Source of the DNA: Streptomyces sp. ALI-76-A
GTDB lineage: Bacteria; Actinomycetota; Actinomycetes; Streptomycetales; Streptomycetaceae
Length of the DNA: 64,000 nucleotides
Assembly (NCBI RefSeq): GCF_030287445.1
Contig: NZ_JASVWB010000003.1
Span: 1 to 64,000 of the forward strand
Reading direction: 5' to 3'
The translations under genes and the position numbers were made by a program. Below, piece by piece: positions 24,176 through 32,853 of this stretch. The notes under the pieces are model-generated. The model saw only the letters and a list, made by a program, of their open reading frames with translations, had not been told where the DNA came from and searched no databases. The stretch's first letter is position 1. Each line of letters begins with the position of its first letter.

Positions 24176-24614
24176 CGCCCCAGTCCACCTGGGCCTGAGC
24201 ACCCGGAACGACCTCGAACCGCCGGTGCAGACCCGCCAGCTCGCCGGGACTGATGCCCAGTTCCTCCGCGATCCGTGGCCGGGCTTCTTGCACGTAAAGC
24301 TTCACCCGTTGGTAGTTGATGGTGACCGCGTAGTCCTGGATCAGACGTTCATGGATCACCGACGCCTTGAGCAGGACCTCGGACCTGAGCATCGAGTCGA
24401 TCAGCGGCGCGACCTCGTCCACCACCCGGCGATGCCGGCGACCGGCTGTTTCCCGCTTCGGCGGCGCGGCCGACGCCGGATTCTTCAGGTACTTGCTGAC
24501 CGTCCGGCGGTTCAGCCCCGTCTCCTTAGCGATCTCCCGCAGGCTCATCGCACCGGACTCATACAGCGGACGAAACCGCCTCAACTCCAGCCACCGATGT
24601 GGATCCAGGACCAC
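24176..24614 (-). CDS. istA: IstA transposase, 5' exon (HTH domain)
   Basis: ATG 24614 starts MVLDPHRWLELRRFRPLYES, then an HTH (GAMSLREIAKETGLNRRTVS, KYLKNPAS) and the start of the catalytic core ending VVPGAQAQVDWG. The last base, G at 24176, is the first base of the following Asp codon, which is completed after splicing. If the intron is not removed, the frame runs into intron sequence and stops after about 8 residues. Confidence 0.88.
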
Positions 24615-24739
24615 CGTCAGTCGCCTCCCTGCCGCCCCGAACCGACAGCAGCAGACTCACGGTCTCCACCCCACCCCCGCACCACAAACGGCGCACATTC
24701 CTCCGTACGAGGTGGTGCACGTGCACTTGTACGCCGACA

Positions 24740-24850
24740 ATGGGCGAAGACCGCACCCAGGAGTACGCCGCACGCAACGGCGGCCCCGGCAACCTCCTCG
24801 TCCGCGCCCACATCGACAAAGTCATCGCCTTCGACGGCATCGCCGACTGA
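24740..24850 (+). pseudogene. 3' end of the split PPOX-like gene
   Basis: Directly after the IS21 right end the frame reads MGEDRTQEYAARNGGPGN, then LLVRAHIDKVIAFDGIAD and TGA. This is the C-terminus missing from the fragment that ends at 19834. The first 5 nt (ATGGG) are the target duplication. Confidence 0.8.
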
Positions 24851-24851
24851 A

Positions 24852-24920
24852 CGACAACGGGCGGCTGATGCGGGGCGGGTGAACCATCGTCACCCGCCCC
24901 GCATCAGCCGCCCGTTGTCG
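24852..24920. terminator. Perfect 31-bp hairpin, bidirectional terminator
   Basis: Arms 24852-24882 and 24890-24920 are exact complements around a 7-nt loop. It lies between the end of the plus-strand PPOX-like gene and the end of the minus-strand marR gene, so it can serve both. Confidence 0.8.
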
Positions 24921-24938
24921 CACCCAAGGCGCCCTGGC

Positions 24939-25454
24939 TCACGAGGCCGACCGACCGGACTGCTTCGGCGCCCGCGAGGCCGGAACCGGCGTCCGACCCC
25001 CGGCCTTCCGCTCCGCGTCCAGAGCACGTCCGGCTGCCCGCAGCGTACTGAGGACCGCGGTCACCTCGCGTACCGACTCCTCGGGAATCACCGACCCGAT
25101 CCGCAGTTCCAGCTCTTCCTCGAAGACCTTCAGCGCCCCCTCCACCAGCTTCCGCCCCTCCGGGGTGAGCTCGACGATCGAGGAACGGCGGTCGTTCGGA
25201 TTGGCCCTCCGCCCGCACAGGCCCGCCGTCTCCAGACGGTCGACGACCTTGCTCGTGCCGCCCACCGTGATCGAGAACTCCTCCGCGATGTCCTGGATCC
25301 GTCGCCCAGGCCGCCGCAACAGCAGGTGCAGCACCTCGAACGAGGTCAGCGCCAGGTCATACTCCGCCCGCAACCGCCCCTCGATGCCGTCCCACAACTC
25401 GATCTCCAGCGAGACCAGCTCCCGGTACAGCAGCTTCAGGTCAGTGTCAGCCAT
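24939..25454 (-). CDS. MarR-family transcriptional regulator
   Basis: ATG 25454 gives 171 residues with the MarR fold: an N-terminal helix LKLLYRELVSLEIELWDGIE, the HTH (LALTSFEVLHLLLRRPGRRI, QDIAEEFSITVGGTSKVVDR) and the wing LCGRRANPNDRRSSIVELTP, including the conserved DxRSxxxxLT pattern. It faces the VOC/metallo-hydrolase/SnoaL-like/PPOX run tail-to-tail and could regulate it, but no shared operator was seen. The upstream region (25455-25500) is AT-rich with ATTATCTTCC and TTAATTGTAG, a likely promoter. Confidence 0.9.
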   Translation of the reverse strand: MADTDLKLLYRELVSLEIELWDGIEGRLRAEYDLALTSFEVLHLLLRRPGRRIQDIAEEFSITVGGTSKVVDRLETAGLCGRRANPNDRRSSIVELTPEGRKLVEGALKVFEEELELRIGSVIPEESVREVTAVLSTLRAAGRALDAERKAGGRTPVPASRAPKQSGRSAS

Positions 25455-25518
25455 CACTCATCTTCCAAAGAATTATCTTCCATAGACAGTTAATTGTAGG
25501 TCACCAGTATCGGGACCC

Positions 25519-25890
25519 TCAGGCGCCGTCCGCTTTCCGAACGTGATCGTTTGGTTCGGGTGTGTCAGTGGTGTCGGCTGCGCAGTGCAGGCGATCACGG
25601 CGGATAGTCGCGAGCGCGACCACTTCGATGCGGTGCTGGGAACTGCGCAGCGACGAACGGGTGCCGGCCACCACGCTCAGCCACCACATCCAGCCCGCCA
25701 TCACACAGAACAGCACCGCCGCCGGCGGCAGCAGCACGGGCGGCGCCCACCGTGCGACGTCACCGCGGGGCAGCTCCTGCCCGGTCAGGTAGCCGACCTT
25801 GACCAGCCACACCAGGTACACCGGCACCTCGATGGCGATCACCACCCACATCAAGACCCGCAGTCCCCGTAACGCGCCGCGCTCGCTCAT
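25519..25890 (-). CDS. Small membrane protein
   Basis: ATG 25890 follows GGGGGAGA at reasonable spacing; 123 residues. Two hydrophobic segments stand out: VLMWVVIAIEVPVYLVWLV (about residues 13-31) and PPVLLPPAAVLFCVMAGWMW (about 50-69). The C-terminal tail is charged. I see no family motif. It is real-looking because hydrophobic segments of this quality are uncommon in shadow frames at this GC. Confidence 0.5.
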   Translation of the reverse strand: MSERGALRGLRVLMWVVIAIEVPVYLVWLVKVGYLTGQELPRGDVARWAPPVLLPPAAVLFCVMAGWMWWLSVVAGTRSSLRSSQHRIEVVALATIRRDRLHCAADTTDTPEPNDHVRKADGA

Positions 25891-26050
25891 CCCTTGGGTC
25901 TCCCCCTTCGATCAACAGGGTCCTGGGGAACGTAGCGGCCCGGCGCCGGCACCCACCAGGGCGCGTCACGCGCAAGGGCGGTGATCAGCGGTGCGGGTGC
26001 CCCGTCGGCGGCGTCCTCTGTCCACAGCCCCGCTCCGATGGGGTGTTCGT

Positions 26051-26644
26051 ATGACTGATGAGGAGAAGGCAGAGCAGGCGGCCCGGACGCGCGCCAAGAT
26101 CATGGAGGGCTTCGCCCGTGCGGAGCGGGCCCTGTTCACCCGGCCTGCGCCGAAATCCGCGCGAGCCCAGATGAAATTCCTTCGCACGCGGGAGAAGGGC
26201 TCCACCAAGAGCCTGGCGGAGCGGCTGGGCGTCTCCCGCAAGACGGTGCAGCGCTACCTCTCGGGTGCCTCCACCAAGCCGAACAAGCGACTCCAGGAGG
26301 CCCTGACCCAGGAGACGGAGGCGGAGTGGCAACCGCAGGTCAAGGCACAGGCGAGGCAGCGCGCGGCCAGCTCGGGCGGGCTCGTCATCTCGTGCCGGGC
26401 CTACTTCGGTTTCGGCCCCGAGGGCACCTCGGACGCGGGCCGGGTGCGGGACGTCAGCGTCGCCGTGTCGCTCTCCCACGCGAGGGCCATCCTGGCCGCA
26501 CGGGAGAAGGGTGCGACGGACGATGATCTGCACGAACTGGTCGCGGACGCCATCGCGGACGCCTATTTCCGTCAAGGCAGTAGTGGCCGGGCGGGCCTGG
26601 AGGTGGAATTCGCTGACGTGGAATGGCTCAACATCCGGTTTTAG
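26051..26644 (+). CDS. tpg: Tpg-like telomere terminal protein
   Basis: ATG 26051 gives 197 residues, close to the ~185 of Streptomyces Tpg. The family pattern is clear: LFTRPAPKSARAQMKFLRTR, EKGSTKSLAERLGVSRKTVQ (HTH near 54-70), WQPQVKAQARQRAASSGGLV, and a C-terminus with ELVADAIADAYFRQG and GLEVEFADVEWLNIRF. Tpg is covalently attached to the 5' ends of linear Streptomyces replicons and primes end patching. It is normally encoded with tap (a large telomere-associated protein); no tap is upstream here, where a membrane protein and an intergenic gap are found instead. Its presence is the strongest hint that this DNA belongs to a linear replicon. The nucleotidylated Thr was not assigned. Confidence 0.87.
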   Translation: MTDEEKAEQAARTRAKIMEGFARAERALFTRPAPKSARAQMKFLRTREKGSTKSLAERLGVSRKTVQRYLSGASTKPNKRLQEALTQETEAEWQPQVKAQARQRAASSGGLVISCRAYFGFGPEGTSDAGRVRDVSVAVSLSHARAILAAREKGATDDDLHELVADAIADAYFRQGSSGRAGLEVEFADVEWLNIRF

Positions 26645-26748
26645 CAGCACGGAATTAACGACTGCGATAGAACCTTTCTGTGGCCGCCGCGCCCGATGCG
26701 CGGCGGCCCGATATCCCGTTCCTTTCTCCGTGACGATTGAGAGGCAGA

Positions 26749-27438
26749 GTGAGCACCCCTGCGCCACGATCCCGCCGCCGTCCCCGCGTTCCCGCGCCCG
26801 GCACGGCCGCGCCCCGCCAGCCGGTCGACCGCGCGAAGGTCGGCCGCAGCTCGGTCCGCCGGCGCGCCACCGGCATGACCGCCACCGAGGCCGCGGCCGC
26901 GCTCGAGGACGCCCGGCTGCACCAGCACCTGGACCGTGACCGCGAGGACCTGGCCGGCGACGAACGCGGCCCCGCCGAAGTCGCGGAGTGGGAACGCATC
27001 GCGCAGCTGCTCGCCACCACCGGCGGGACGTACGACCCGAAGTCCGACGCCGTCGTCCAGGACGAGCTCGCTGCCGAAGCCGCGGCGGCCGCCAAAGCCG
27101 AAGCCGAACTCCGGGACCTGGAGCTGGAGCAGGAGCGGCAAGAGCGGCTGCACTCCAACGGGCTGCCCGAGCGCGCCCACCTGCTGATGGCCCTGGAGAA
27201 GACCGGTCTGCTCGGCAGCACCGAGGAACGGCACGGCGCCGAAGGCCCGCTCGTGCTGCACGAGCTCGAGGACCGCTACGCCCTCGACTACCTGAACGAG
27301 TACGGCGAGTTCCACGAAATGTTCTGCATCCTGGATAGCTACGGCATGGCCCCTCCGAGTGGCCTTGTTCGCGAGAATGGGCAGCAGATGTTCACCACTT
27401 CGGGAGGCGCCACAGCCCACCGGAAATTCGAACACTGA
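26749..27438 (+). CDS. Hypothetical coiled-coil protein downstream of tpg
   Basis: GTG 26749 has GAGAGG 5 nt upstream and gives 229 residues. The N-terminus is Pro/Arg-rich, the centre is a long charged helix likely to form a coiled coil (QDELAAEAAAAAKAEAELRD, LELEQERQERLHSNG), and the C-terminus is globular (LDYLNEYGEFHEMFCILDSY). It follows tpg by 104 bp on the same strand. I do not recognise it; a telomere role would be guesswork. Confidence 0.6.
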   Translation: MSTPAPRSRRRPRVPAPGTAAPRQPVDRAKVGRSSVRRRATGMTATEAAAALEDARLHQHLDRDREDLAGDERGPAEVAEWERIAQLLATTGGTYDPKSDAVVQDELAAEAAAAAKAEAELRDLELEQERQERLHSNGLPERAHLLMALEKTGLLGSTEERHGAEGPLVLHELEDRYALDYLNEYGEFHEMFCILDSYGMAPPSGLVRENGQQMFTTSGGATAHRKFEH

Positions 27439-27601
27439 GTGAGTCGCTTGCCGTAGTTAGGGGCGGCGGCTGGCACTTGTCCGCGCTGCCTTGACACCCC
27501 CACGACGGCGGCAGGTGCCGCTCCCCCAACGGATGAGAAAACAGGTTGGCTGGCTGCCTGGACAGCTGCGACGATGCGGCTGTTTCCCAGGCGGAGGACA
27601 C

Positions 27602-27738
27602 TTGTTCGTTTTCGTGTGCGCTGGATGCGGCGCCGAGTTGACCACCTCGCTCTCCCAGGTCTCACTGCCAGTCCACGCCCGTCAGAAGTACGGGAACGGG
27701 GCCCAGCTTCCGGTGCTCATGGAGTCCGGGACGTTTGC
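27602..27738 (+). pseudogene. Truncated 5' end of a Streptomyces zinc-ribbon protein
   Basis: A TTG start (27602) with GGAGGACAC before it opens FVFVCAGCGAELTTSLSQVS, LPVHARQKYGNG and PVLMESGTFA, which I recognise as the start of a conserved Streptomyces protein with CxxC motifs. The frame runs into the ISL3 inverted repeat at 27739 and the rest is missing; it does not resume beyond the IS. Insertion followed by rearrangement is the simplest reading. Confidence 0.55.
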
Positions 27739-29366
27739 GGCCCTGTCTCGCATTCGGTGGTGACGGAGCGTGCTGTTATCCGAGGAGGATGCGGTGCCGG
27801 AGCAGGGTGAAGCCTGCTCGTCCGTGCATCTGGCGCGCAATCCGTTTGGTCTTGGTGTTGACGCCCTCGGTGGGGCCGTTGCTGTACGGAAGCGTGAGCC
27901 CGGCGATCACGGCGTCGATGTCCCGGTCCAGGCCCCGGGTGAAGGCGTGTAGGTGGGGCAGGTCGGCTGTTCGGACTTGGGCGATCCAGTGCGTGAGCGC
28001 ATCGGCGTTGTCGGTGTGTGGCGTAAGGAGCGGGGCGAAGTCTCTGATATCTGCGGCCAGTTGGGTCATCTCGGGGCAGGCGGCGGTGAGCTTGGCCAGG
28101 AGCTCGTGCTGCTCGGGCTTGAGGTTGTCGGGCCTGGTCAGCAGCATCCGGGCGAGTCGACGTGGCGAGATATGGCTGCGGTCGGCGTCCGCGCGGCCTT
28201 GGTTGATGTACTTGTGCAGAAGGTTCAGGCAGCCCGTGAAGCCGAGGGTCTTGATCTCTTCGAAGAGGTGCTGGACGGGGACGCCGGGGTCTTCACTTCG
28301 GCGTTTGCGCAGGTGCTCGCGGTAGGGATCGACCAGGCTGGCACGGTACTTGGGGACGCGGAGCATGCGCTCGGGCCGGTCGGCTCGGGCGTAGCGTTTG
28401 ACGGTGTTCAGGGCCAGTTGCAGGCGGCGGGCGCATTCGAGCAGGCCCACGCCCTTCTCGAGCAGGCCATGAACCTGGTGCCAGCGTTCGAGGGTGGTCT
28501 GAGCGCGGGGCCCGTCGTAGATCGGCGCGTCCAGTACGGTGGCCCAGCAGGCACTGTGTGCCTTCACCTCGTTCAGGGCGGCTTCGCACAGGTTCTTCCA
28601 TAAATGCCAGCGATCACCGACTTGCACCGCGTCGGGCAGAGCACGGCGGATGGCCTCGGCGTAGGTGGCTGAGCCGTCGCGGCACACGACCTCGATGCCC
28701 GGATGCCCGCGCAGCCACGCTTCCAGGGTGTCGGCCGTGCGGTCGGGCAGTACGTCGATCCGCTCATGGGTCTCGGCGTCGATGATCACGGTGGCATAGC
28801 GGTGCCGCCGGCGCAGGGCGAAATCGTCGACGCCGATCACACGGGGCACCCGCCCGGTGGGCAACGGGATGCGCAGCAGGGCGCGCAGGGCCGTGTGACG
28901 GGACAGGCCCACCGCGAGTATCGCCAGCAAACGTGATCCCGCCCGGCCCGCTAACTCTTTGACCACGGCCCTGACCTGCCTGGTCAGACGAGCGATGCGT
29001 CGCTGGTATCGCTCCAGCAGCCCGGGCACCTGTTCGCGGAAGGTGTGGCGGCAGCCTCGCGTGGGACACACCAGACGCCGCACCCGCACACGGACCACCA
29101 CCTGTCGCCCGTCGACCGGAACGTCGGCCACCGTCCGCCAGTGATAGCCGTGCACCCGTCCCGACGAGGCCCCGCACACCGGGCAGACCGCGGTGTCCAG
29201 CGGCGTCCGGGCCCGCACCACGATCCGCCCACCCTCGTCGACCACATCCTCCATGATCAGTGGGGACAGACCCGAAAACACCGTCTGCACAAGCTCGTTG
29301 ACATCTATCACAGGAAGGTCAACGACCCTGACAACTCTCCGTCACCACCGAATGTGAGACAGGGCC
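27739..29366 (-). mobile_element. ISL3-family insertion sequence, apparently complete
   Basis: The ends (27739-27766 and 29339-29366) are 28-bp inverted repeats with one mismatch, starting GGCCCTGTCTC and ending GTGGTGACGG. One intact transposase lies between. ISL3 elements make an 8-bp duplication, but the flanks here (ACGTTTGC and GGTGAGCG) differ, so one side has probably been rearranged since insertion. Confidence 0.88.
27776..29311 (-). CDS. ISL3-family transposase
   Basis: This 511-residue protein has the N-terminal zinc fingers (CPVCGASSGRVHGYHWRTVA; CPTRGCRHTF) and the DDE core with RVIGVDDFALRRRHRYAT, PGIEVVCRDGSATYAEAIRR, QVGDRWHLWKNLCEAAL and the C-terminal Glu region LPYSNGPTEGVNTKTKRIAR. 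Length and motifs are those of a functional ISL3 transposase. Confidence 0.95.
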   Translation of the reverse strand: MIDVNELVQTVFSGLSPLIMEDVVDEGGRIVVRARTPLDTAVCPVCGASSGRVHGYHWRTVADVPVDGRQVVVRVRVRRLVCPTRGCRHTFREQVPGLLERYQRRIARLTRQVRAVVKELAGRAGSRLLAILAVGLSRHTALRALLRIPLPTGRVPRVIGVDDFALRRRHRYATVIIDAETHERIDVLPDRTADTLEAWLRGHPGIEVVCRDGSATYAEAIRRALPDAVQVGDRWHLWKNLCEAALNEVKAHSACWATVLDAPIYDGPRAQTTLERWHQVHGLLEKGVGLLECARRLQLALNTVKRYARADRPERMLRVPKYRASLVDPYREHLRKRRSEDPGVPVQHLFEEIKTLGFTGCLNLLHKYINQGRADADRSHISPRRLARMLLTRPDNLKPEQHELLAKLTAACPEMTQLAADIRDFAPLLTPHTDNADALTHWIAQVRTADLPHLHAFTRGLDRDIDAVIAGLTLPYSNGPTEGVNTKTKRIARQMHGRAGFTLLRHRILLG

Positions 29367-29719
29367 GGTGAGCGTACAGACCCGGTGGAGATGGCTCGCG
29401 GCGGGGTGCGGTAGCGGGGAAGGGTGGGCGGCCCGAGCCCGCCATAAGCGGGCTGGTGCGGCTCGACATCCTCCGGATGCGCGACTTCCTTCCCGTGCAG
29501 GGCCAGGACATAGGGCAGCCCTCGCTCCTCGAGACCGAGCCGGAACGGTGTGCCGACGCTGTCACCCCGCCAGGGAGGGGAAGGGAGAGCTTCGCCCTGC
29601 CCCTGGTGCCGCGGGTGTCTTCCGGAGCCCCGGCCCGGCCCGGACGGGGCTCCGGGGGCCACCGGGCGTCGCGAACCGTCGTCCGGCCTCGACTCCCCGC
29701 ACTCGGTCTCCCGCTTCGT
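29367..29719. other. Gene-free 353 bp between ISL3 and the next gene
   Basis: I see no frame with a ribosome site or conserved sequence. The left border is where an ISL3 target duplication should be but is not. Confidence 0.4.
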
Positions 29720-30325
29720 CTACTTCGTCACCTTGATCCCCTCGAACGTTGTGGACTTCGGCGCCAGGCAGACGAACCAGTCGTAGGGCGAGTGCTTGGG
29801 GCTGTGGATGACCGGAACGGCGGCGTTCGCCTCGGTGGCCGCGGACGCACGGCCGACCTTGGCAGACGTGCCGTCCTTCCAGGTGCAGGTGACCTCCCGG
29901 GCGGTCTTGGCGACCTGGCCAGTCACCAGGCGCGGGGCCGTGTCGTTGTGGGGGAGCAGCGGGAGCGAGACGGTCCCGTACTCGCCGCCGGACAGGACGT
30001 CGTCCTCAGGTAGCACCATGTCCGCGATCTGGGTGGTCCTCGCCTCTTCACCGGTGACCCGGTGCACGAAGTGCGCAACCTTGCCCACCAGTTCGGAGGC
30101 CGTGGAGACGTCCTCCGGGTGCTCGCCGAACTCCGCCATCGCCGTCAGGGTGGCCTGGGCCTCCGCCGTGTCCGCCGGAGCCTTCCACACGTCGATGTAC
30201 ACCCTCCACGGCACTCCCGCGTCGGTGCCGCTCGCCAGGGTCGTCCGCATGTGCGGCTCGGACGCCTCCGCGCCGACGACGAAGGCCTGGAACTCTCTGT
30301 CCTCGGCCTGTTTTCGAACCCCCAT
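29720..30325 (-). CDS. Hypothetical cytoplasmic protein
   Basis: ATG 30325 is preceded by TAGGAGGTGCTC, an excellent ribosome site, giving 201 residues (MGVRKQAEDREFQAFVVGAE). Globular segments include VPWRVYIDVWKAPADTAEAQ, LVGKVAHFVHRVTGEEART and HSPYDWFVCLAPKSTTFEGI. No signal peptide or membrane segment is visible. I do not recognise the family. The ribosome site and composition make it a confident gene. Confidence 0.7.
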   Translation of the reverse strand: MGVRKQAEDREFQAFVVGAEASEPHMRTTLASGTDAGVPWRVYIDVWKAPADTAEAQATLTAMAEFGEHPEDVSTASELVGKVAHFVHRVTGEEARTTQIADMVLPEDDVLSGGEYGTVSLPLLPHNDTAPRLVTGQVAKTAREVTCTWKDGTSAKVGRASAATEANAAVPVIHSPKHSPYDWFVCLAPKSTTFEGIKVTK

Positions 30326-30615
30326 GAGCACCTCCTAGATGTTCAAAAGAGGCCATGAGAGGCCGAGACCGTTGCCTCACCGCGGAAACTTCCATGCGGC
30401 AGCAATCCGGACGCTGCGGCAGCCGCCGAGCCCGGAGGGGGAGAGCGAGGGGCTGGAGGGGTAGCCGCCACCGTTTGCGGCTGGTGACATGGCTCTTACC
30501 AGCACTTTAGTGAGTGGGTGTTTCATCGTGCTGGCACCGGTCCGTGGTGTTCCGGGTGAGCGGGACGATGACGGCGGACCGTCCCGCCGTCTGTTCGCGC
30601 AGGGCGGCGTTCTCG

Positions 30616-30678
30616 GTCAGGCAAAGCAGAGCTGTCCATGGCCACTGTCAGCATGGGCTCAGGCAAAGACCACGTCAT
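30616..30678 (-). pseudogene. Possible 5' scrap of an ATP-dependent DNA ligase gene
   Basis: ATG 30678, with GGAAGG 9 nt upstream, reads MTWSLPEPMLTVAMDSSAL, resembling the very start of actinobacterial ATP-dependent DNA ligases (which continue PPGWAAEPKWDGFRA). The match ends after about 20 codons. The rest of 30326-30770 shows no gene. Confidence 0.3.
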
Positions 30679-30825
30679 GCGGTGATGCCTTCCACGCCGA
30701 CCACCAGCCGCAGCAGGGCGACCAGCGCCCAGCCACCGTTTCTCGGCGACGCCTGAATTCTGGTTCTGGATCACTTTCCGTGCCGGAGCCACGGAGGGTC
30801 ACCACAACCGCGATCATGAACGGCC

Positions 30826-31700
30826 TCACGCCGCGAGGAGGACCCGCTTGCGGAGCAGGTCGAAGTTGGCGCGGCCGAACATCTGCCGCTTGAGCATCTT
30901 GATCTTGTTGTTGTGGCCTTCGACGGCGCCAGAGCTGTAGGGCAGGCTGAGCCCGGCGACGACGGCGTCGAGATCCTGGCCGAGGCCGGTGACGAAAGCG
31001 TGCAGGGCGGACAGGTCATCGGCCTGGACGCGCTCGATCCATTGGTCCAGCTGCTGTCCTTGGCGGTTTCGTCGAGCAGGGCGTGGACAGCTGCATGCTG
31101 TTCGCGCACCCGGTCCGACAGGCGGCCGGAGTGTCGCGGTTCGCCCGGACGCGGCGCGAGCTCCGTGGTGTTCACGGGCGTGTTGCTGCGGACCGGGCCG
31201 GTCGCCTCCGGCTCGTGCAGCAGGGCGCGGTGCTGGATGACCGTCTTCTCGACGGCCTCGACGATGTTTTTCCAGATGTGCCACCGGTCCGCGACGTGGA
31301 CCGCGTCCGGGGCGCCGAGCCGTCCGGCCTCGGCGTATGCGGTCGAGCGGTCACGGCAGATCACCTCGACGCCGGGGTGGTCGGCGAGCCAGGCGGACAC
31401 CGTGGCCGTGGTGCGGTCGGGCAGCAGATCAACCGGACGACGCGTGTCGATGTCCACCAGGACCGTGCCGTAGTTGTGTCCCTTGCGCAGGGCGAACTCG
31501 TCCACCCCCAGCACCCGCGGCGTGTGCACTTCCGGGTCCGGCAGGCGGCGTATCAGCCGCAGGAGTGTCGACCGGCTCGCCCGGACCGCGAGTGTGTCCG
31601 CCAGGCGGGCGCCGGCCCGGCCTGCCAGCATCACGGCCACCCGTTGCAGCACCGTCTGCAGCCCGGTGCTTCGCCTCCCGTGCCGGAATGAGGTTCCCGA
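30826..31700 (-). pseudogene. Truncated and frameshifted ISL3-family transposase
   Basis: The sequence starts at [20 protein letters not shown], so the zinc-finger N-terminus is missing. It keeps [38 protein letters not shown] and [18 protein letters not shown]. It shifts frame near 31055, continuing in another frame as [39 protein letters not shown] and [12 protein letters not shown]. It is a different ISL3 lineage from the copy at 27776. The 5' IS end is not found next to it, where a decayed gene begins instead. Confidence 0.8.
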
Positions 31701-31709
31701 CTTGTATTG

Positions 31710-31959
31710 CCGGCTTGCGTGAGGATCGCCAGCAACGCCGACCGCAGAGCAGCACGGATGCCCTCGAACTCGGCATCCTTGCGGCCCCCGCAGGATCTAA
31801 CTCGCTGCCGGCCACCCATCCCACCATCACCGAGTCCGTCTCCCGCCGCACCCGCAGACCAGGGCTGCTCTCATCACCAGCCGACGCGACATCGAAGCCA
31901 GCACGGGCCAACGTTCCGCACACATCAGCAAGCAGCTTTTCCACGGGATCCGAGGTCAC
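31710..31959 (-). pseudogene. Decayed small Streptomyces protein truncated by the ISL3 remnant
   Basis: From GTG 31959 the frame reads VTSDPVEKLLADVCGTLARA, GFDVASAGDESSPGLRVRRE and [17 protein letters not shown]. The conserved tail ([20 protein letters not shown]) appears in a different frame from about 31775 to 31712. I recognise this as a conserved Streptomyces protein of about 100 residues. One frameshift and loss of the last residues make it a pseudogene. In relatives it often lies beside regulators, consistent with the ATPase remnant upstream. Confidence 0.55.
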
Positions 31960-32069
31960 GACCGAAAGCCTATACACACGCTTCCTGGCGGTTTCAGGCA
32001 CGGGTGTTTCACACACGGAGGAAGCTGCCCCAGCCGCCCTCATCCTTCCTGACAGGTTAGTCCGCAATT

Positions 32070-32853
32070 TCAGCCTCCGGCGGCCGTACTCTTGCTCCTG
32101 GGGTCGTCGGCCAGGGCGATGCCGGCGGTGATGCGTTTGCCGACCGGTTCGCGGTGCGCTTCGAAGCTCTGGGCGAGGACCATGACGATTTCCAGGCCGT
32201 GCCGGCCGACCCGGCCGGGTTCTGCGGCCCATGCCACTGGCAGGGCCGGGTCGCTGTCCCACACGGTCACCCTCCACCCTGGCATCGGCAACACGAAGTT
32301 CCAACAGGGCGGGCCCGGGGGCGTACTTGCGGGCGTTGGTGACCAGTTCACTGACCACCAGCCGCACCACGTCCATGACATGCGTGGACACTGGCAGACC
32401 CTGTTCGGCCTGCACGCGGACCAGGAAGTCGGCGACGAAATCACGCGCTTGGGCGACACAGGAGAAGTCCCCGTCGAGGGCTACGGCGGCCTGTATCGGA
32501 GCTGTGCCTCCCGTCGCGTTGCCCTCACCGTCAGGCATCGCGCCACCTGAGTCCCAGGCTGAGGGGAGCACAGCGAGTGCGTCGGTCAGCCGACGCCTGA
32601 TCCTGCCCGCAGTGGACGCGCCGCTTCTCCCACGCCCGCGCACGACGACGTGCCGCCGCGGTCCGGCTCGACGCAAGGAGGCGTACCCCGTCGGCCAGGC
32701 GCTCACCAGCGCTGCGAGTAGGGCAACGGCGGCAAACGAAAGGATCTTGATCCACACCGGTGGGATGTGGAGAGCGGCCGCAGTGGCCAGTCCGCAAAAC
32801 AGGAGCCACGCCGCTGCCGTGAGCAGGCGCTGATGCGGTCGTCGCTGTCTCAT
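32070..32853 (-). pseudogene. Frameshifted ATP-binding (RsbW-like) protein with membrane N-terminus
   Basis: The minus frame from 32853 has two hydrophobic segments (LLTAAAWLLFCGLATAAAL; ILSFAAVALLAALVSAWPTG) and then a HATPase domain (MDVVRLVVSELVTNARKYAP with the N-box). After LLELRVADARVEG the frame breaks near 32275. The rest (VTVWDSDPALPVAWAAEPGR; VGRHGLEIVMVLAQSFEAHR) with the G-box continues in the adjacent frame to a stop at 32070. Either one base is missing or the gene is dead; a later internal start at MPDGEGNATGG (no membrane part) is possible. The 0.3 kb before it (32861-33172) shows no gene. Confidence 0.6.

Larger units (their letters stand above)
19840..24739 (-). mobile_element. 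IS21-family element (4,900 bp) inserted in a PPOX-like gene and carrying a group II intron
   Basis: The ends are imperfect inverted repeats of about 50 bp (roughly 39 of 50 positions match), both starting TGTCxGCGTAC and sharing GTGCACCACC, GTACGGAG and ATGTGC. Immediately outside both ends is the 5-bp duplication ATGGG (19835-19839 and 24740-24744). Removing the element plus one ATGGG restores the PPOX protein across RYMG-EDRTQEY. Inside, on the minus strand, are istA and istB in the normal order. istA is split by a 2,534-bp group II intron; without the intron the element would be about 2.37 kb, normal for IS21. Confidence 0.9.

Noticed and set aside
32070..32853. Programmed frameshift in the ATP-binding protein
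   Set aside because: No slippery heptamer is seen at the shift (around 32275), and RsbW-like proteins are not known to use recoding. A real mutation or a sequence error is more likely.
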